A stretch of DNA of 64,000 nucleotides from Phytophthora sp. 'mugwort' (GCA_033558025.1 JAUCEF010000005.1:4340001-4404000); one strand, 5' to 3'. Counted from the stretch's first letter, positions 22,427 to 34,094 are shown. Made by a program: numbers and translations. Notes: generated by a model not told the origin, from the letters alone.

Positions 22427-23426
22427 ATGTCACACCGTAAGAAAGTGCTGCTCAAGCTGATCATCCTGGGCGACAGCGGGTACGCCACCTTGCTTTGCAT
22501 CAGTCAAGAAGAGCATTTGAACATGATAGACTAACTTGTGCATGAGTTTGTATCATTATGTGCCGTTGCCAGAGTGGGGAAGACGTCGCTGATGAACCAG
22601 TACGTGAACCAGAAGTTCAGTAACCAGTATAAGGCCACGATCGGCGCCGACTTCCTCACGAAGGAGATCATGCTGGACGACAAGCTGGTGACCATGCAGA
22701 TCTGGGATACGGCGGGCCAGGAGCGCTTCCAGAGCCTGGGTGTGGCCTTCTACCGCGGCGCCGACGCCTGCGTACTGGTCTACGACATCACCAATCCAAA
22801 GGTCAATAGCTGCAGTTAAAAGGGTGGAGGTGGCAAACAGACTGACGCGGGATGATGTTACTGCAGTCTTTTGAGAAGCTGGACACGTGGCGAGACGAGT
22901 TTTTGGCTCAGGCAGGACCACGAGACCCCGACGCCTTCCCGTTCATTGTGCTGGGTAACAAGGTGGACAAGGAGTCGGAGCGAAGGGTATGTTATGAAGC
23001 GACAATCCTGATGTGGTTTGTAGGAGGAGGTTCTTAACTGGTTTTGTGATGTGATTCAGGTGCAAAAGGAGAAGGCGCAAGAATGGTGCCGTTCTAAGAA
23101 CGTTCAACAGGTAAATATGTGCTATGCTTTAAGTGGAGATGGCTTCACTGGTAACGGTGTTTGATGTTTTGGGGAATGAGCAGCCGATTCAGCATTTTGA
23201 AACGAGTGCCAAGGAGGCGACGAGTGTGGAAGAAGCTTTCCAGACGATTGCCAGCTCAGCGTTGCAAAAGGGTCAAGAAGACGACATGTATGTTGTTGTT
23301 ACGGGACCAGCAGGTTGTTTGAAAACTGACAACGTTTCTGGATGTTTTTGTTGCTCTAGCTACGTGCCGGAGACGATCGATCTTAGTGGCACATCGTCGA
23401 AACGAGAGAGCTCCTCATGCTGCTAA
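22427..23426 (+). CDS. RAB7: Rab7 small GTPase
   Basis: Exons are 22427-22479, 22573-22801, 22867-22986, 23060-23110, 23184-23287 and 23360-23426, giving 207 residues, the usual Rab7 length. Nucleotide-binding motifs are complete: GDSGVGKTS (split by the first intron), [17 protein letters not shown] and ETSAKE. The effector loop reads YKATIGADF, and [16 protein letters not shown] is Rab7-typical. The C-terminus ends SSSCC, a double-cysteine geranylgeranylation site. Rab7 controls late-endosome and vacuole fusion on membranes. The start is fixed by homology ([18 protein letters not shown]); an in-frame extension upstream to 22268 is not needed. All introns are 65-93 nt. Confidence 0.96.
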
Positions 23427-23547
23427 ACTGTGACGCCCCATCGTTGGTCGTGCTTCGCGAGAAGGTGGTGAGGTAGCAGGCGACAACGAGGAGCAAGTCT
23501 GGCTAGATGAACGGTAGTTCCTGTCTCACCTTTGCAGGAACAGAAAT

Positions 23548-24117
23548 TCATTTGCGTGTTTTCTTTTTCCAAGCTTTCAGGATCGACCCTCGTTTATTTG
23601 CCGCAGCTGGTATTTGTTTTGCTGTCTCGGCTGAGGTGTGCTCTACTGCTGTCTTCGCTGAGCCTATCAGTGCTAGCGATGGCATTTGGATCCCTACCTT
23701 CTTCTGCTTCGTCAATGCGAGGCGATCTGCTTCCAGCTGCTGTCGCCGAGCCTCAATACGCCGTTGCACTACACGTCTTCTCCAGCGACAGAAAAGTTTG
23801 AGTTGAGCCGTAATTTCCACAGCCTCGTCCACATCACGCGTCGGCACTCGTTTCGGAGGACCAAACTCGTAACGACCCCATTCTTTCGGGTCGACTTGCT
23901 CTTCTTTGTCGGTCGCGACCATGTATTTCCGCAGTTGTTTCTTGCTTGTCTCGTGTATCGCAATCTCCCGCTTCAAAAACGTCAGCTCACGGGCAACGAC
24001 ATTGGTGTCTTGCTCACGATACTGGTGTAAGAAATCGTCGAGTGCTGCGTTAAAAATGAGCGTTGGTTGTGAGAAAGCTTTCCATACTTTCACAAGTTTG
24101 TACGGTACCTTTTGCAT
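23548..24117 (-). CDS. Hypothetical basic protein, probable second part of A20 gene
   Basis: A 189-codon open frame starts at the ATG at 24117 (MQKVPYKLVKVWKAFSQ). It has no recognised domain: an N-terminal half with LIFNAALDDFLHQYREQD and FLKREIAIHETSKKQLRKYM, then an Arg-rich helix (KLFCRWRRRVVQRRIEARRQQ) and a Lys-rich end. It overlaps the 3' end of the A20-finger frame by 68 bp in another frame. The two may be one gene: an intron of only 44 nt (24112 back to 24155) would join them in phase, or a one-base frameshift separates them. It is convergent with Rab7, with 121 bp between the stops. Confidence 0.5.
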   Translation of the reverse strand: MQKVPYKLVKVWKAFSQPTLIFNAALDDFLHQYREQDTNVVARELTFLKREIAIHETSKKQLRKYMVATDKEEQVDPKEWGRYEFGPPKRVPTRDVDEAVEITAQLKLFCRWRRRVVQRRIEARRQQLEADRLALTKQKKVGIQMPSLALIGSAKTAVEHTSAETAKQIPAAANKRGSILKAWKKKTRK

Positions 24118-24352
24118 GATCTACTGGTCGAGGTCCACGATACTTCTTCACAGGTGATGGTGGCGAGGCAGGTGCTTTTTCTCCGATAGGAGGTGTGCTG
24201 GTGGCTGCTTCTTTCGCCATGTATTTGCGTAAATCTTCCTGCTGGTGGAATTCAATCCGATCGCTATGACAGTCCACACAGAGGTAATCTAGCTCCGGGT
24301 CTCCGAGGTCGCCGCAACCGGCACGACACAAGGCTTTCACATGCACGCTCAT
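24050..24352 (-). CDS. A20-type zinc-finger protein (N-terminal part)
   Basis: The start is the ATG at 24352 (MSVHVKALCRAGCG). The finger is C-x3-C-x11-C-x2-C (CRAGCGDLGDPELDYLCVDC), matching A20 fingers of the Rabex-5 and AN1/A20 stress-protein type, which bind ubiquitin in characterised members. A charged linker with Pro/Ser (TPPIGEKAPASPPSPVKK) follows. Read on its own the frame ends after 100 codons at 24050. Because a second frame overlaps its end, the true protein may continue in 23548-24117 through a very short intron or a frameshift. Ubiquitin binding is inferred from the finger; the gene boundaries are uncertain. Confidence 0.55.
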   Translation of the reverse strand: MSVHVKALCRAGCGDLGDPELDYLCVDCHSDRIEFHQQEDLRKYMAKEAATSTPPIGEKAPASPPSPVKKYRGPRPVDHAKGTVQTCESMESFLTTNAHF

Positions 24353-24506
24353 GTTCACCGATGCCACTTTGATTGCAAAACAAGACTAATAAAGCCGTGT
24401 CCTGTAACCGTTGCAAACCCTTACTTAAGCTTGAAAGAATGAACGATGAAGCTCTGAATTTGGACGTCTACATGTAATCTTATCAATGCTCAGTCCTCCG
24501 CGAGGT

Positions 24507-26317
24507 CTACAGCGTCTTCGGGTCTTTCAAATAGAACGGATGGAATGAGATCAAGCCGCTGCTCCAGGCAACGCTCAGCAGTGCACCGTGCTTGAAGTTT
24601 GAGGCGAATGCCAGCTTCCGCGGTACGCCAGCGTTCGGAGGTCCGCGCAGTAACCCACTGTAGATGCAGATATCGTTAAAATAACTGTTAGGAGGATCCG
24701 TCCGAGAGTGAATATCATGCAGTTCGGCACGAACCTGCGCGTGAAAATCAGGAACGGCTGCCATGCCACGCTGAAAATGGCGACCAATTTTTCTGTGCCA
24801 GCCTGGTGGGAGCCATTAGTTGTAGTTCGATACGTGACTGCTACTCTTGATCCGCTAGGGTCCCATGCGACGTTCTGAACCTTACCACCGACAATGCTAT
24901 AAAGTGCAATAGCCATATGACAAAATGTTAGAATTAAAGCTCAAAAACCCAGGTTATTTGAGAAATAAAAGGTCAACCTACGCAGAGGTGCTTCGGTCGA
25001 GTGAAAAGAACTCCTTCTCTGCAAAATCAAGGGCGGGTGAACTAATCTGCGCGTCTGCATCATCCGCCAAGAGGAACGAGTTAGTTTGATGCCGTGGTAT
25101 CGCACAAACCCATTAAACTGCTTCACATACCTATCGAGGGTGGGCAATCTTGGAAGATATACGGGTACATGAGAGCGCTATTACGAAGACCGACAAGCAG
25201 GCACTGTCCATCGCTGGACCATCCGCAACCCTAGAAAACGCCAGCAACAGGTTAGTACGAGGCACACTTTAGAGCAATTGATAGATAACCTGTTAGTCGT
25301 ACCCCTGCCGCCACCTCCCACGTCTCTCTCTTCCATGTCAAAGTCTCCCACATCAACGACACGCCACTCCTAAAGCCAATCGTATGAAGCATGAGTACAT
25401 GAAACAACACTTATCAAAATCATACCCACTCAACAACTTTCGCGCACTTACTCGGTGATCACGAATAAATACTCGCCGGTGGGCGACCAATGCAGTGACG
25501 ACAGTTTGTACGGGCTCTGCAGCTCCGTCTTCCTCGAGAAAATCACGTCAAACACAATCATGGACTTGGATCCTTTGCCAAACGCAGCCAGCAAGCTCCC
25601 ATCGTCATTCCAGCACATCTGAGTGAATCCCGCATCGCTCGGGTGTTTCAAGATCTCCTGTAGCACAGGTTCCTTGCCCTTCTGTGGCACTTTCCACAGG
25701 AATACCCCCGTTCTGCACGCCACTGCCAGCGTGTCTCCCGTGAACTTGCCCCACTCGATGCTGCCAACGTCCACTTGTTTGGGGTGTTCCAGCACTCGTG
25801 TGTCCCATGACGCGCTCTCCACATGATACAGCGCCACGACGCCGTCCAGCTGCGCCACCGCCAGCAGGTTCCGCGCCGGATGCCAGCTCATATCCACGAT
25901 GCTTTCGCCACTGACACTCGTCTCCTGGGGCTCCTGCTGCTGCAGCTCCGAGTCCTCGTCGACCGCGCCTGTCGCAGCCTTCAGCAGCCTCTGCGTGGCG
26001 CCCCCGGCGGCATCCAGCGCACAGTTCAGCACAACGAGCTCGTCATCCATCAAGAAGCTCTTAGTGACTCGCAGCACGCGTTTGAGCAGCTTCAGGGCGC
26101 CGAAGTCCAGCTCGTCATCATGCTCGTCGGTTAGCGACTCGCCCTGGCCAAACGGACGCGGCTTGGAGCTAGTCACGCGCGCTGGTGGGAACACACAGCC
26201 GCCGCGTCGGATGAAGGCGTCGCCCACGTGCGCTTCGTCCCTCTTAGATACGCTGTACAGCTCGCCATTGAGCTCTCCCAGCGTCACGGCGTCCTCCGGC
26301 GGCACAACCCAAGTCAT
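24507..26317 (-). CDS. AAAS: Nucleoporin ALADIN (AAAS)
   Basis: Exons on the minus strand are 26317-25452, 25369-25303, 25230-25131, 25054-24982, 24896-24735 and 24657-24507, all in phase, giving 472 residues. ALADIN is a WD-repeat (beta-propeller) protein on the cytoplasmic face of the nuclear pore. Blocks matching animal ALADIN include VTLGELNGELYSVSK (N-terminus), WHPARNLLAVAQLDG, LAVACRTGVFLW, QMCWNDDGSLLAAF, HWSPTGEYLFVITESG, GCGWSSDGQCLLV, VQNVAWDPSGSRVAV, SGLLRGPPN and KHGALLSVAWSSGLISFHP. The last two correspond to the conserved CGIIQGEP and FNKGALLSVGWSTG of the animal protein. It shares a 90-bp divergent promoter region with the AFG2-like gene. Confidence 0.9.
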
Positions 26318-26407
26318 CTGTAGCTATTGAACGAACGGTGTGGCGCGGTATACAGTCAGTAAACGGAGGTTCTGATAGTGACATGAGTACATTTACCCTT
26401 TCGACCA

Positions 26408-28894
26408 ATGCGCGTAGAGGTGACACCGTCGGGCAGCGTCACTAGCGCTGCGTGGGCTTCGCCAGCGACTTTCAACGGCTTGGATGCTGTATGGGGTTGT
26501 TATGCTTCGTTGCAATGTTGTGAGCTGCATCGACCGCGCGTTTTCCGCTTGGAAATTGATGAAAAACTGGCGGAGGAAAGGGGAGCAAAGCTCCGGATTG
26601 ACCATTGGCCGTCGTGCCGCGAGGAAAAGAGCACGAGCGAGTGCTGTAATGCAACAAAGTCAAACGATGAAGTGGAAGTGAAGTTAATGGCGCCGTCAGA
26701 CGTCCGGGTGGTGCAGTACTTGGCGTTGGCACCTGCTAGTGACAAGCAGCCAAAGCTCGCTCTCCCGTTCGTGAAGAGCTTGCTGCGTGGTCGGATTGTA
26801 GCAGGAAGAGCGGGATCCATTACGTTGCTACGTGATGGACTGGACTATGGTGAATGGAGCTACGAGGCATTCTTTCGTGGCCGCAATAGAGATGGACAGG
26901 GTGCAGTTGTGGCTTTTGACGGTGGACTGGTGTCGAACGAGACGTTGGTGTTGATGTTCCCGTCCGCTACATCGTCGCTAGTAAAGCGCAAGCGTCAGCC
27001 AATAGGGGCTCGCGCTCGTGAATTCCGAGAGTTGGTCGCTATGGCGATTCGGACGACGTCGATTTCTTCGGAAACTGGTTCTGCGCAGCCTATTGGCGCT
27101 CCGCATTCACTGTTGCTGCATGCGCCAAGTGGTGCTGGCAAGACGACGCTAGTGCACCAAATTGCAGAGGAATTTGGCGCCAATTTGCTTGTGTTGGATG
27201 GTGGATTGTTAGCGTCTCCACAATTGCGTTTAGAAGATTTTTTTTCGGCTGCCTTGCGTATCCAACCGTGTGTGCTGCTACTAGAAGACCTCGAACTGTT
27301 ATTTCCCATGACGTTGGACGAAACCAAGTACAAGTTGGTTTGCCGTCTCGTGAATTGCCTCGAAAATGTTCGTAAGTGTTTAAATCTGGTGCTGCATTAA
27401 CATGTTATTCCTGTACTGATTTTTGATATATCTCCCTCTTTTACTGCCTTTTATTTAGATAAAGCCGACTCGGTTCGCGTTGCGGTGATTGGGACAGTTT
27501 CAGTACTTGGCACTCTGCATTCTAAAGTGCGGCAGCTCTTCACTGAAGAAGTATTTCTCGATGTAAGTTGTTAGAATTGCTCAAAGTGGAACGATTCTCT
27601 CGCCGATATACTAACTTGAAAGTTGTTGTGCTTCAACAGGTTCCTGACAAGAACTGGACGGTCGACTTATTAGTGTCATTGTTACCTTCGTCAAATTTAC
27701 TACGACGCGAGTTTCTCATGTCCTTAGCGGTTCGCTATGGTCAAAGACCAAGCAATATCGCTTCCATCGCTCGACAAACCTGTGCGTGGTTTTCCAGAGA
27801 AGACAGCAAGAATATCAATGTGGAGACTTTCGAAGCGGAAATTGCTGCTTTAGCACGGGAAATCTCCAGTACCAGCAATGGTGCCGATACCCTTAGCTCG
27901 TCTGTTCCAGAGGTCTCGTGGGACGATATCGGCGGTCTAGAGCGAGTCAAACAGAACTTGATTGAAATGGTTGTGTGGCCGTTGGAGAAGCCTCAAGTCT
28001 TTCGTCGAATGGGGATATCTCCACCTTTGGGAATGGTGCTGCATGGCCCTCCTGGTACTGGAAAAACCATGCTCGCCAAAGCAACAGCGAAGGCAAGCGG
28101 GTGCAATTTTCTCAATCTCTCAGCTAGTGATCTCATGAAAGCTGAGATTGGTGAGAGTGAGAAGGCCGTTACTCGTGCGTTCGACACTGCCCGGGCATTG
28201 AGTCCGTGTCTGATTTTCATCGACGAATTCCAGTCACTGTTCGGCAATCGCTCGACGGCTGGCCAGACGACGTCGAGGATGATTTCACAGCTTTTGATGG
28301 AACTCGATGCGCTGAAAGCGGTATCCGATGACAGCGAAGTGCATTGTGGCTTTTCTGAGCTTGATCCGAGGACAAGCGTTGCTGCTGGTCGAGTCTTTGT
28401 GCTTGCAGCAACAAACGCCTTATCCGCCGTTGATCCCGCATTCCTGCAACCCGGTGCGTATTCTGTTAATGCTTTCTCTGCAATCAGTGGGATTTTTACC
28501 TGCTTTGCTTCGCTCGCTTTCTCCTTAGGTCGCTTCGAGAATGTGGTGTATGTAGGCCTCCCTAACCCCAAAGAACGTAACGCAATTCTGGAGATCCAGC
28601 GCAGCAAAATGCCGTGGAGCGAAGACGTTGATCTCGCCACGCTCGTCGAGGAGACCGACGGCGCTAATGCAGCGTCACTCATCGCGCTGTGCCAATCTGC
28701 AGCCATCCAAGCTATGCAGCGGATACCATCCAATGCTCCAGTAGATGAACAGGTACGATAACATTGATGTGTTCGTATGTTTGTGCCATGTGACTGACGT
28801 GGTGTGTCCCTGATTGGTGCAGTGCATTGCGATGGTAAACTTCGTCGCTGCGTTGGAGAAAAGGAATTTCGACTACCGGGAACCAGAGCAGTAG
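26408..28894 (+). CDS. Double AAA+ ATPase, AFG2/SPATA5-like
   Basis: Exons are 26408-27371, 27459-27562, 27640-28453, 28529-28752 and 28823-28894, giving 725 residues. There are two AAA+ modules. D1 (about 230-370) has a Walker A APSGAGKT, but its Walker B reads LLLEDLE, with ED in place of DE. D2 (about 475-700) has WDDIGGLERVKQNL, GPPGTGKTMLAKA, LIFIDEFQSLF, AATN and a GRFENVVYVGLPNPKERN second-region end. The D2 pore loop reads MKAEIGESE, lacking the aromatic residue found in Cdc48-type unfoldases. Closest in layout to AFG2/SPATA5, which act in ribosome maturation in the cytosol; other Cdc48-family members, or PEX1/PEX6-like proteins, cannot be excluded. It is convergent with NDC1, with 101 bp between stops. 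Confidence 0.78.
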
Positions 28895-28995
28895 ACAAGT
28901 TTGCCTCCATCATTAACACTCCAGCTGGAAAGCTGCAAATGTGGAAAGCAATGACGCCGCTGAATTATTAGAATCGTCGTCGTCAACTTATTTCT

Positions 28996-30990
28996 CTAGG
29001 CATCGAGGTTCGCGTATGTAAGCAGCGCCGCTTTGACACCAGAAGGGAATGCGAACAAGGACAACTCGCCTTGAAATACTTCTGTGATGCGATAAATACC
29101 GCTATCGACTCCTGCACAAGGAACATCACATGATTAATCAGCTGACAGAATATGCCTCCTCGCCCCACAGTACATCTCACCTTTTGCTAGGGCCGCGGCT
29201 TTTTGCACGTACACATCGGTCGTGCTACTCTCATTCAAGCACGTCTCCATGTATGCGTCCAACGCATTGCGGCATTCCATGAGCGACGAAAGAACTGCTG
29301 GTACGGTGTGCTATAGTACACGATGACAACCACAACAATTAGCTTGGGAGATCACAACACAATGAACCTTCAATTGTACCTGAACATATCCCAGCTTGTC
29401 CTCTGCACGCGAAACACTAACAAGGTGGCACAGCAGCGATTCTGCCGCACGCACAACCTTCACGCGCTGGAACACACGCCGGCGTGCTTCTTCCATCAGG
29501 AAGCGGCGAATCGCGAACTGCAGCTTCGACTCGACAAAAAATCTGATGGGTGAGTTTACACTCGAAGAGAAGATGCGATAGTTCGTTAGGTGCGGATACT
29601 GGTGGAGCAGAAGCAGCGGATGGGCGTCGTGTTGCGAGTTCAAAAAGCGCAACAAAGCAGCGACGGACTTCTCAAGAGCTAACGCGCCAGTAGGCGAGTT
29701 GTCTGCCGCATCACCCTTCTTGTCCGGCAGCGTGTTTAAGAGCTGCAACATCAGCGTAAATCCATCGATCACTGCAGTCGTCGAGCTGAACAGCGCATTC
29801 CAGCGAACCCGCGACGCAAAAAGCGTCTCTCGCGCAGCAGCGTCAAACTTACATCCAGTGAGCAAGTTCTCGTACTTGAACAAACTGTCCAACATCTCCA
29901 CGTCCTCTGCATCTGCAGGAGCGTTAGGCGTCTTTTTGTCCGAGATCTGCTTCATCGCCGTATCCATGCGGTTGTGCAGGCCCTGTAGATACTGTTCATT
30001 CAGTGGTGTGCCATTCTGTGGGTTCACCCCAACTTCTGCCGCGAAAAGAGCGCTCGCAACGTCTCCTTCCTTCGGCGTCACTCCTGAAAGGGAGTCCCAC
30101 AAGTTGTTAGTCTCCCCGAACGCACCACTTAAAACCTGATAACTCGCGCGGAACAGTAAAATCCTGAACACTGACGCAACACTCAAGATGGCCAGGTTTT
30201 CCAGCACACTGGTCGTAACTTGGAACATCACTCTAGACGCCTGCAACGAGAAGAACCCTCCTTCTGTCGCCTGTAGCTCCAATTCGCTGCTACCCCCGAA
30301 CAGCCAGCTCAACGCGCGTCCCACAATGTACACCAGCACTCCACGACGCACTGCACGCACCACATCTCTCTGCATAGCTCTCATGAAGGCTGCGCGTGGG
30401 TCCAGCACAAATGGATCTTCGCCCAGACTCTTCTCCACCAGCACAAATGACGCGAACGCCACGAGGCCGCCAGCGACTGCGAAAGATCCAAAATCCGCCG
30501 CAACTCGAACGCTGGACGCCATGCCGGAGTACAGCACAAGCTTCCACACGTATGAGTGGACCACACAGAGAAGCAGTAACACAGGTAGCTGCGGCTGCTT
30601 GCGCACGCGCGCCACGGCGTCCACCACGGCGCAAACGGCGGCATGGAGCCCTCCGCGGACCGGCTCGGCCTCCGCTCGCCGCGGTGTGGGGAGCAGCGCG
30701 TACCGGAGGGTCAGATGGGTAACAGTGGCGCTCCATAGCGAGGCAAGTACCATCAGGAACGCAGTCAAGCCCGGGAATTCGAGCGGAGAGACCAGCGGCA
30801 GTATACACAGCAGGAACAGAGGGATGAACACCGCGCCCAAGGCTGTAAGCGCCACTGCACGCAGTGTCAGCTGCAGGCGCTGCTGCAGATGCGAGTAGGG
30901 GGCATTGGAGAAGCTAGCAGACGATGCAGTGCTGCTCGTGTACAACCGCAGCAGCGCATACAGCACCTCCAACGAGTGCGCGAAGCCCAT
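28996..30990 (-). CDS. NDC1: Transmembrane nucleoporin NDC1
   Basis: Exons on the minus strand are 30990-29380, 29310-29181 and 29111-28996, in phase, giving 618 residues. The start MGFAHSLEVLYALLRL is the first ATG after the likely initiator; the frame is open further upstream. About six membrane segments occur in the first 280 residues (for example 44-66, 72-92, 134-155, 165-185), followed by a soluble C-terminal half. The end matches animal NDC1: SLLCHLVSVSRAEDKLGYVQ, then HTVPAVLSSLMECRNALDAY, and GIYRITEVFQGELSLF. NDC1 anchors the pore complex in the nuclear envelope and in animals recruits ALADIN, whose gene lies one gene away. Identification rests mainly on the C-terminal blocks and topology. 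Confidence 0.8.
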
Positions 30991-31046
30991 CTTTGGCGTT
31001 GTAAAATGGGTGGGTCTCTGAAAGTCCCAAGGTGGATACCCTGATA

Positions 31047-31053
31047 GAAATGA
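31047..31053 (-). promoter_or_regulatory. Candidate initiator of NDC1
   Basis: Minus-strand TCATTTC, the initiator core, 57 bp before the ATG at 30990. No clear flanking CAWTTT follows. Confidence 0.35.
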
Positions 31054-31114
31054 CCCGCATTGTACCATTGTACCGGTACATTTGTTGCACAGAACTTGCA
31101 TTTGAAGTAAGCAT

Positions 31115-31128
31115 TCACTCCTCAATAT
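31115..31128 (+). promoter_or_regulatory. Inr-FPR core promoter of the PsiMP glycosidase/kinase gene
   Basis: TCACTCCTCAATAT matches 13 of 14 positions of TCAYTYYNCAWTTT and lies about 55-68 bp before the start at 31183, in the 192-bp divergent region shared with NDC1. Confidence 0.6.
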
Positions 31129-31182
31129 CCCACCACGCCATCACTTTGGCACTCGCCGTCGCAAGTTAAGCTAAGCAGAAAA

Positions 31183-34094
31183 ATGTGGCGCCGCAGCGGC
31201 TCGTCGTTGAGCCAGCGCCTGGCGCTGAGCGAGGAGGTGTCGGAAGCGCTGTACGGCCGCGTGAAGAAACCCGTCGTGGCTCTCGAGTCCACCATCATCT
31301 CGCATGGCATGCCGTTCCCGCAGAACCTGCACATGGCCAAACACGTCGAGGAGATCGTGCGCGCGCACGGGGCCTGCCCTGCCACGGTCTGTATCGCCGA
31401 CGGGACGCTGAAAGTGGGGCTGGCGGAGAAGGATCTGACGCAGCTGGCGGAGCTTGGAGCGGGTGCCAAGAAGTGCTCGACGAGGGACATCGCGGCCGCC
31501 GTCACGGACAAGAAGGTTGTGGGCGCCACCACCGTCTCTAGCACAATGTACGTCGGCGAATAGAGACTATTAAGGGGTGGCTGGGGAGAGCTAAGTACAA
31601 GGCGATGGTGTGTTGATGAAGGCGCATTGCCCATGCGGCTGGTATCAAGGTGTTCGTGACGGGAGGTATCGGAGGCGTGCATCGCTTCTGTGAGGAGACC
31701 ATGGGTGCGTTGAACTACAAGTTGAATCAGTCTGCAACAGGCTGGCGTCTCTTAATGTGATACTGATGGTTTTATGTGCTGCAGATATCTCAACGGACCT
31801 GTTGGAGATGTCGCGGACGCCGGTGGCGGTGGTGTGCGCCGGCGTCAAGTCCATTCTCGACATCCCGCGCACGCTCGAGTTCCTGGAAACTTATGTATGA
31901 ATGTGAGCCGACGATGACATTGATGGGAAGAGCTGATTTATATTTTCTGGGTACGATGTTGTCGTGATTGACGCTGTAGAGCGTACCAGTGATAGGCTAC
32001 AAGACGGATCAGTTCCCCGCCTTCTTTACGCAAGATAGCGGCGAGAAAGCTCATCTGCGTCGAGATACGCCTCAGGATATTGCACGCCTGATCCATGAGA
32101 GTGAGGTGCTGGAGCTGCCGAATGGCCACATTATTGCCGTCCCCAACCCAAAGCCCGTGCCATCTGAGCTTATTAATGAGGCGATTGAGGTACGTAATGC
32201 GTCTGTTGCTCTCGATGGAACTGGATTGTAGGAACATAACTAACCGCGTTAAATTCTGATATTGATTGTGTGCCAGCTTGGATTAAAAGAGGTTACGGAA
32301 AAAAATATTCACGGCCAGGCCGTCACGCCCTACCTGCTGAAGCGCGTAAATGAGATTACACAGGGTGTTTCACTGGAGTCTAACATTGACTTAGTCAATA
32401 ACAACGCCACTGTCGGCAGTCAGGTATTTTTCAGTGATCAAGGATTTGCATCACCTTTTGCAGCTACCTGTTGACGTTGTTTTTATTGTTGAATTGTAGA
32501 TCGCATGCGCACTGTTTGACTTGGAAAACGGATCCATATTGGACCCCACCACCAAATCGAGTGTATTTTATTCCTTATCGGAAAAGGTACAGTATGTTCG
32601 TCTTTCCGCTGTGGTTATTGCTAGTGATCCTAACAACTTGAATTGGCACAGAAATCTCCTTCCGCTAGGTCAGGCAGCGGTAAACGCGTTCTTGTTGTCG
32701 GTGGTCTCGTGCTCGACATAATTAGTTCCTCTACTGCGCCACTTATTCGCGGTACCTCTAATATCGGAACAATCAAGCAGTCCAGTGGAGGTAAGTAACA
32801 TAGGTCGGTATTTTAGTTTTTGGTTTCTGAATTCATCATTTGAGTGAACATGTACTTTATTCACTGGTAGGTGTTGGAAGGAATATCGCTGAATGTCTGT
32901 ACCGGCTCAGACTGGATCCTTTGCTCGTGTCGTCCGTTGGGAATGACACGTCGGGTTCTGTTCTCTTGGAGAATCTGAAGAAGCGTGGCATGGATACCAA
33001 CGGAATCAATATTTCCGAGAACCTTTCTACTGCTGTGTACTCTGCTGTTCTGAACTCCACTGGAGACATGGACACTGCGATTGCGGATATGAGCGCGTTT
33101 GAATCGATTGTTAGTACTGTGGCCCTATATCTTGCAGTCTGCAGTTATGCTCTGACACTACGTTTGTGTATTGCTTCAAACACTGCTAGGAAAGCAAGGC
33201 CATCTCTGACCAGGCGATTGATGACGCCGAGCTTGTAATCGCGGATGGGAACTTGACTCCAGCAACAATTGGGGATCTCTTCAAACGGTGTGCTCACCTT
33301 GGTGTTGATACCTGGTTTGAGCCTACTTCTGTTCAAAAAGCACTTCGAGTTGTGGAAGGAGACGGCGTGTCTTACATGAAGTATATGTCTCCGAACGCTG
33401 ACGAGCTGCACGCGATCAGCAAGGCCATTCGCGGGAAGTTTAAGGAGGTATCTTCAAGTGCAGAGAACAATGAAGCCCACGAACGCTTCCCACTCACAAA
33501 GGAGTCTGGCATTATTCCCAAGGAGGAGATGACACGGCTGAAGGACGACCTCATCACAGGTACGTATTGTTGGTATTGAGCTGGCTCGGTACAGTATTTC
33601 TAATTCGTCTATGTGTGGCTTCAACAGCGCTGATCGCTATGGCTGATGGTGACACCAAAAGAGCTAAGCACGTCATGGTTACTTTGGGCAAGCATGGTGT
33701 CCTGGTCGCCTCTATTAACGTGTCTGCGCGCGACCTGCGGGAGATCGTGGAGGATTGCGACTTTGATGTAGAAATCTGGGGCATGCATCACGTCCATGGA
33801 GGCCACTCCGTCACAATGGTTCATCTTCCCGGCATGGAAATCCCAGTTAAGAATTGCACTGGAGCGGGTACGAGAGTGTAGATTCTCCATGCCTATTGTG
33901 TTCGGGATGATACTGATGGGTACTGATTACTTGCAGGCGACAGTATGGTTGGCGGAACGGTATATGGGTTGCTGGAAGGACACGATATTTTCCAGAGCTG
34001 CCACATGGGAATGATCGCTGCGCGCAAGAGTCTTACGTCTGAGCATGCCATCAGTCCTGAATTGGCACCTCAGATTTTGTACTCGGAGCCGTGA
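31183..34094 (+). CDS. Fused pseudouridine-5'-phosphate glycosidase / pseudouridine kinase
   Basis: Eleven exons: 31183-31547, 31622-31704, 31785-31894, 31980-32189, 32277-32423, 32500-32586, 32652-32790, 32871-33109, 33190-33559, 33628-33867 and 33937-34094; 715 residues, no break. Residues 1-330 are a PsiMP glycosidase (E. coli YeiN/PsuG type) with [12 protein letters not shown] (Glu35), TGGIGGVH and CAGVKSILD (Lys171, the position of the lysine that forms the Schiff base) and [11 protein letters not shown]. Residues 345-715 are a PfkB-type kinase (YeiC/PsuK type) with [11 protein letters not shown] and the signature CTGAGDS holding the catalytic Asp. Together they convert pseudouridine to PsiMP and then to uracil and ribose 5-phosphate. 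The Arg-rich first 15 residues could be an organelle-targeting peptide. Confidence 0.93.

Noticed and set aside
27993..28919. 308-codon minus-strand open frame
   Set aside because: Shadow of the AFG2-like ATPase on the plus strand, which has two complete AAA+ modules there.
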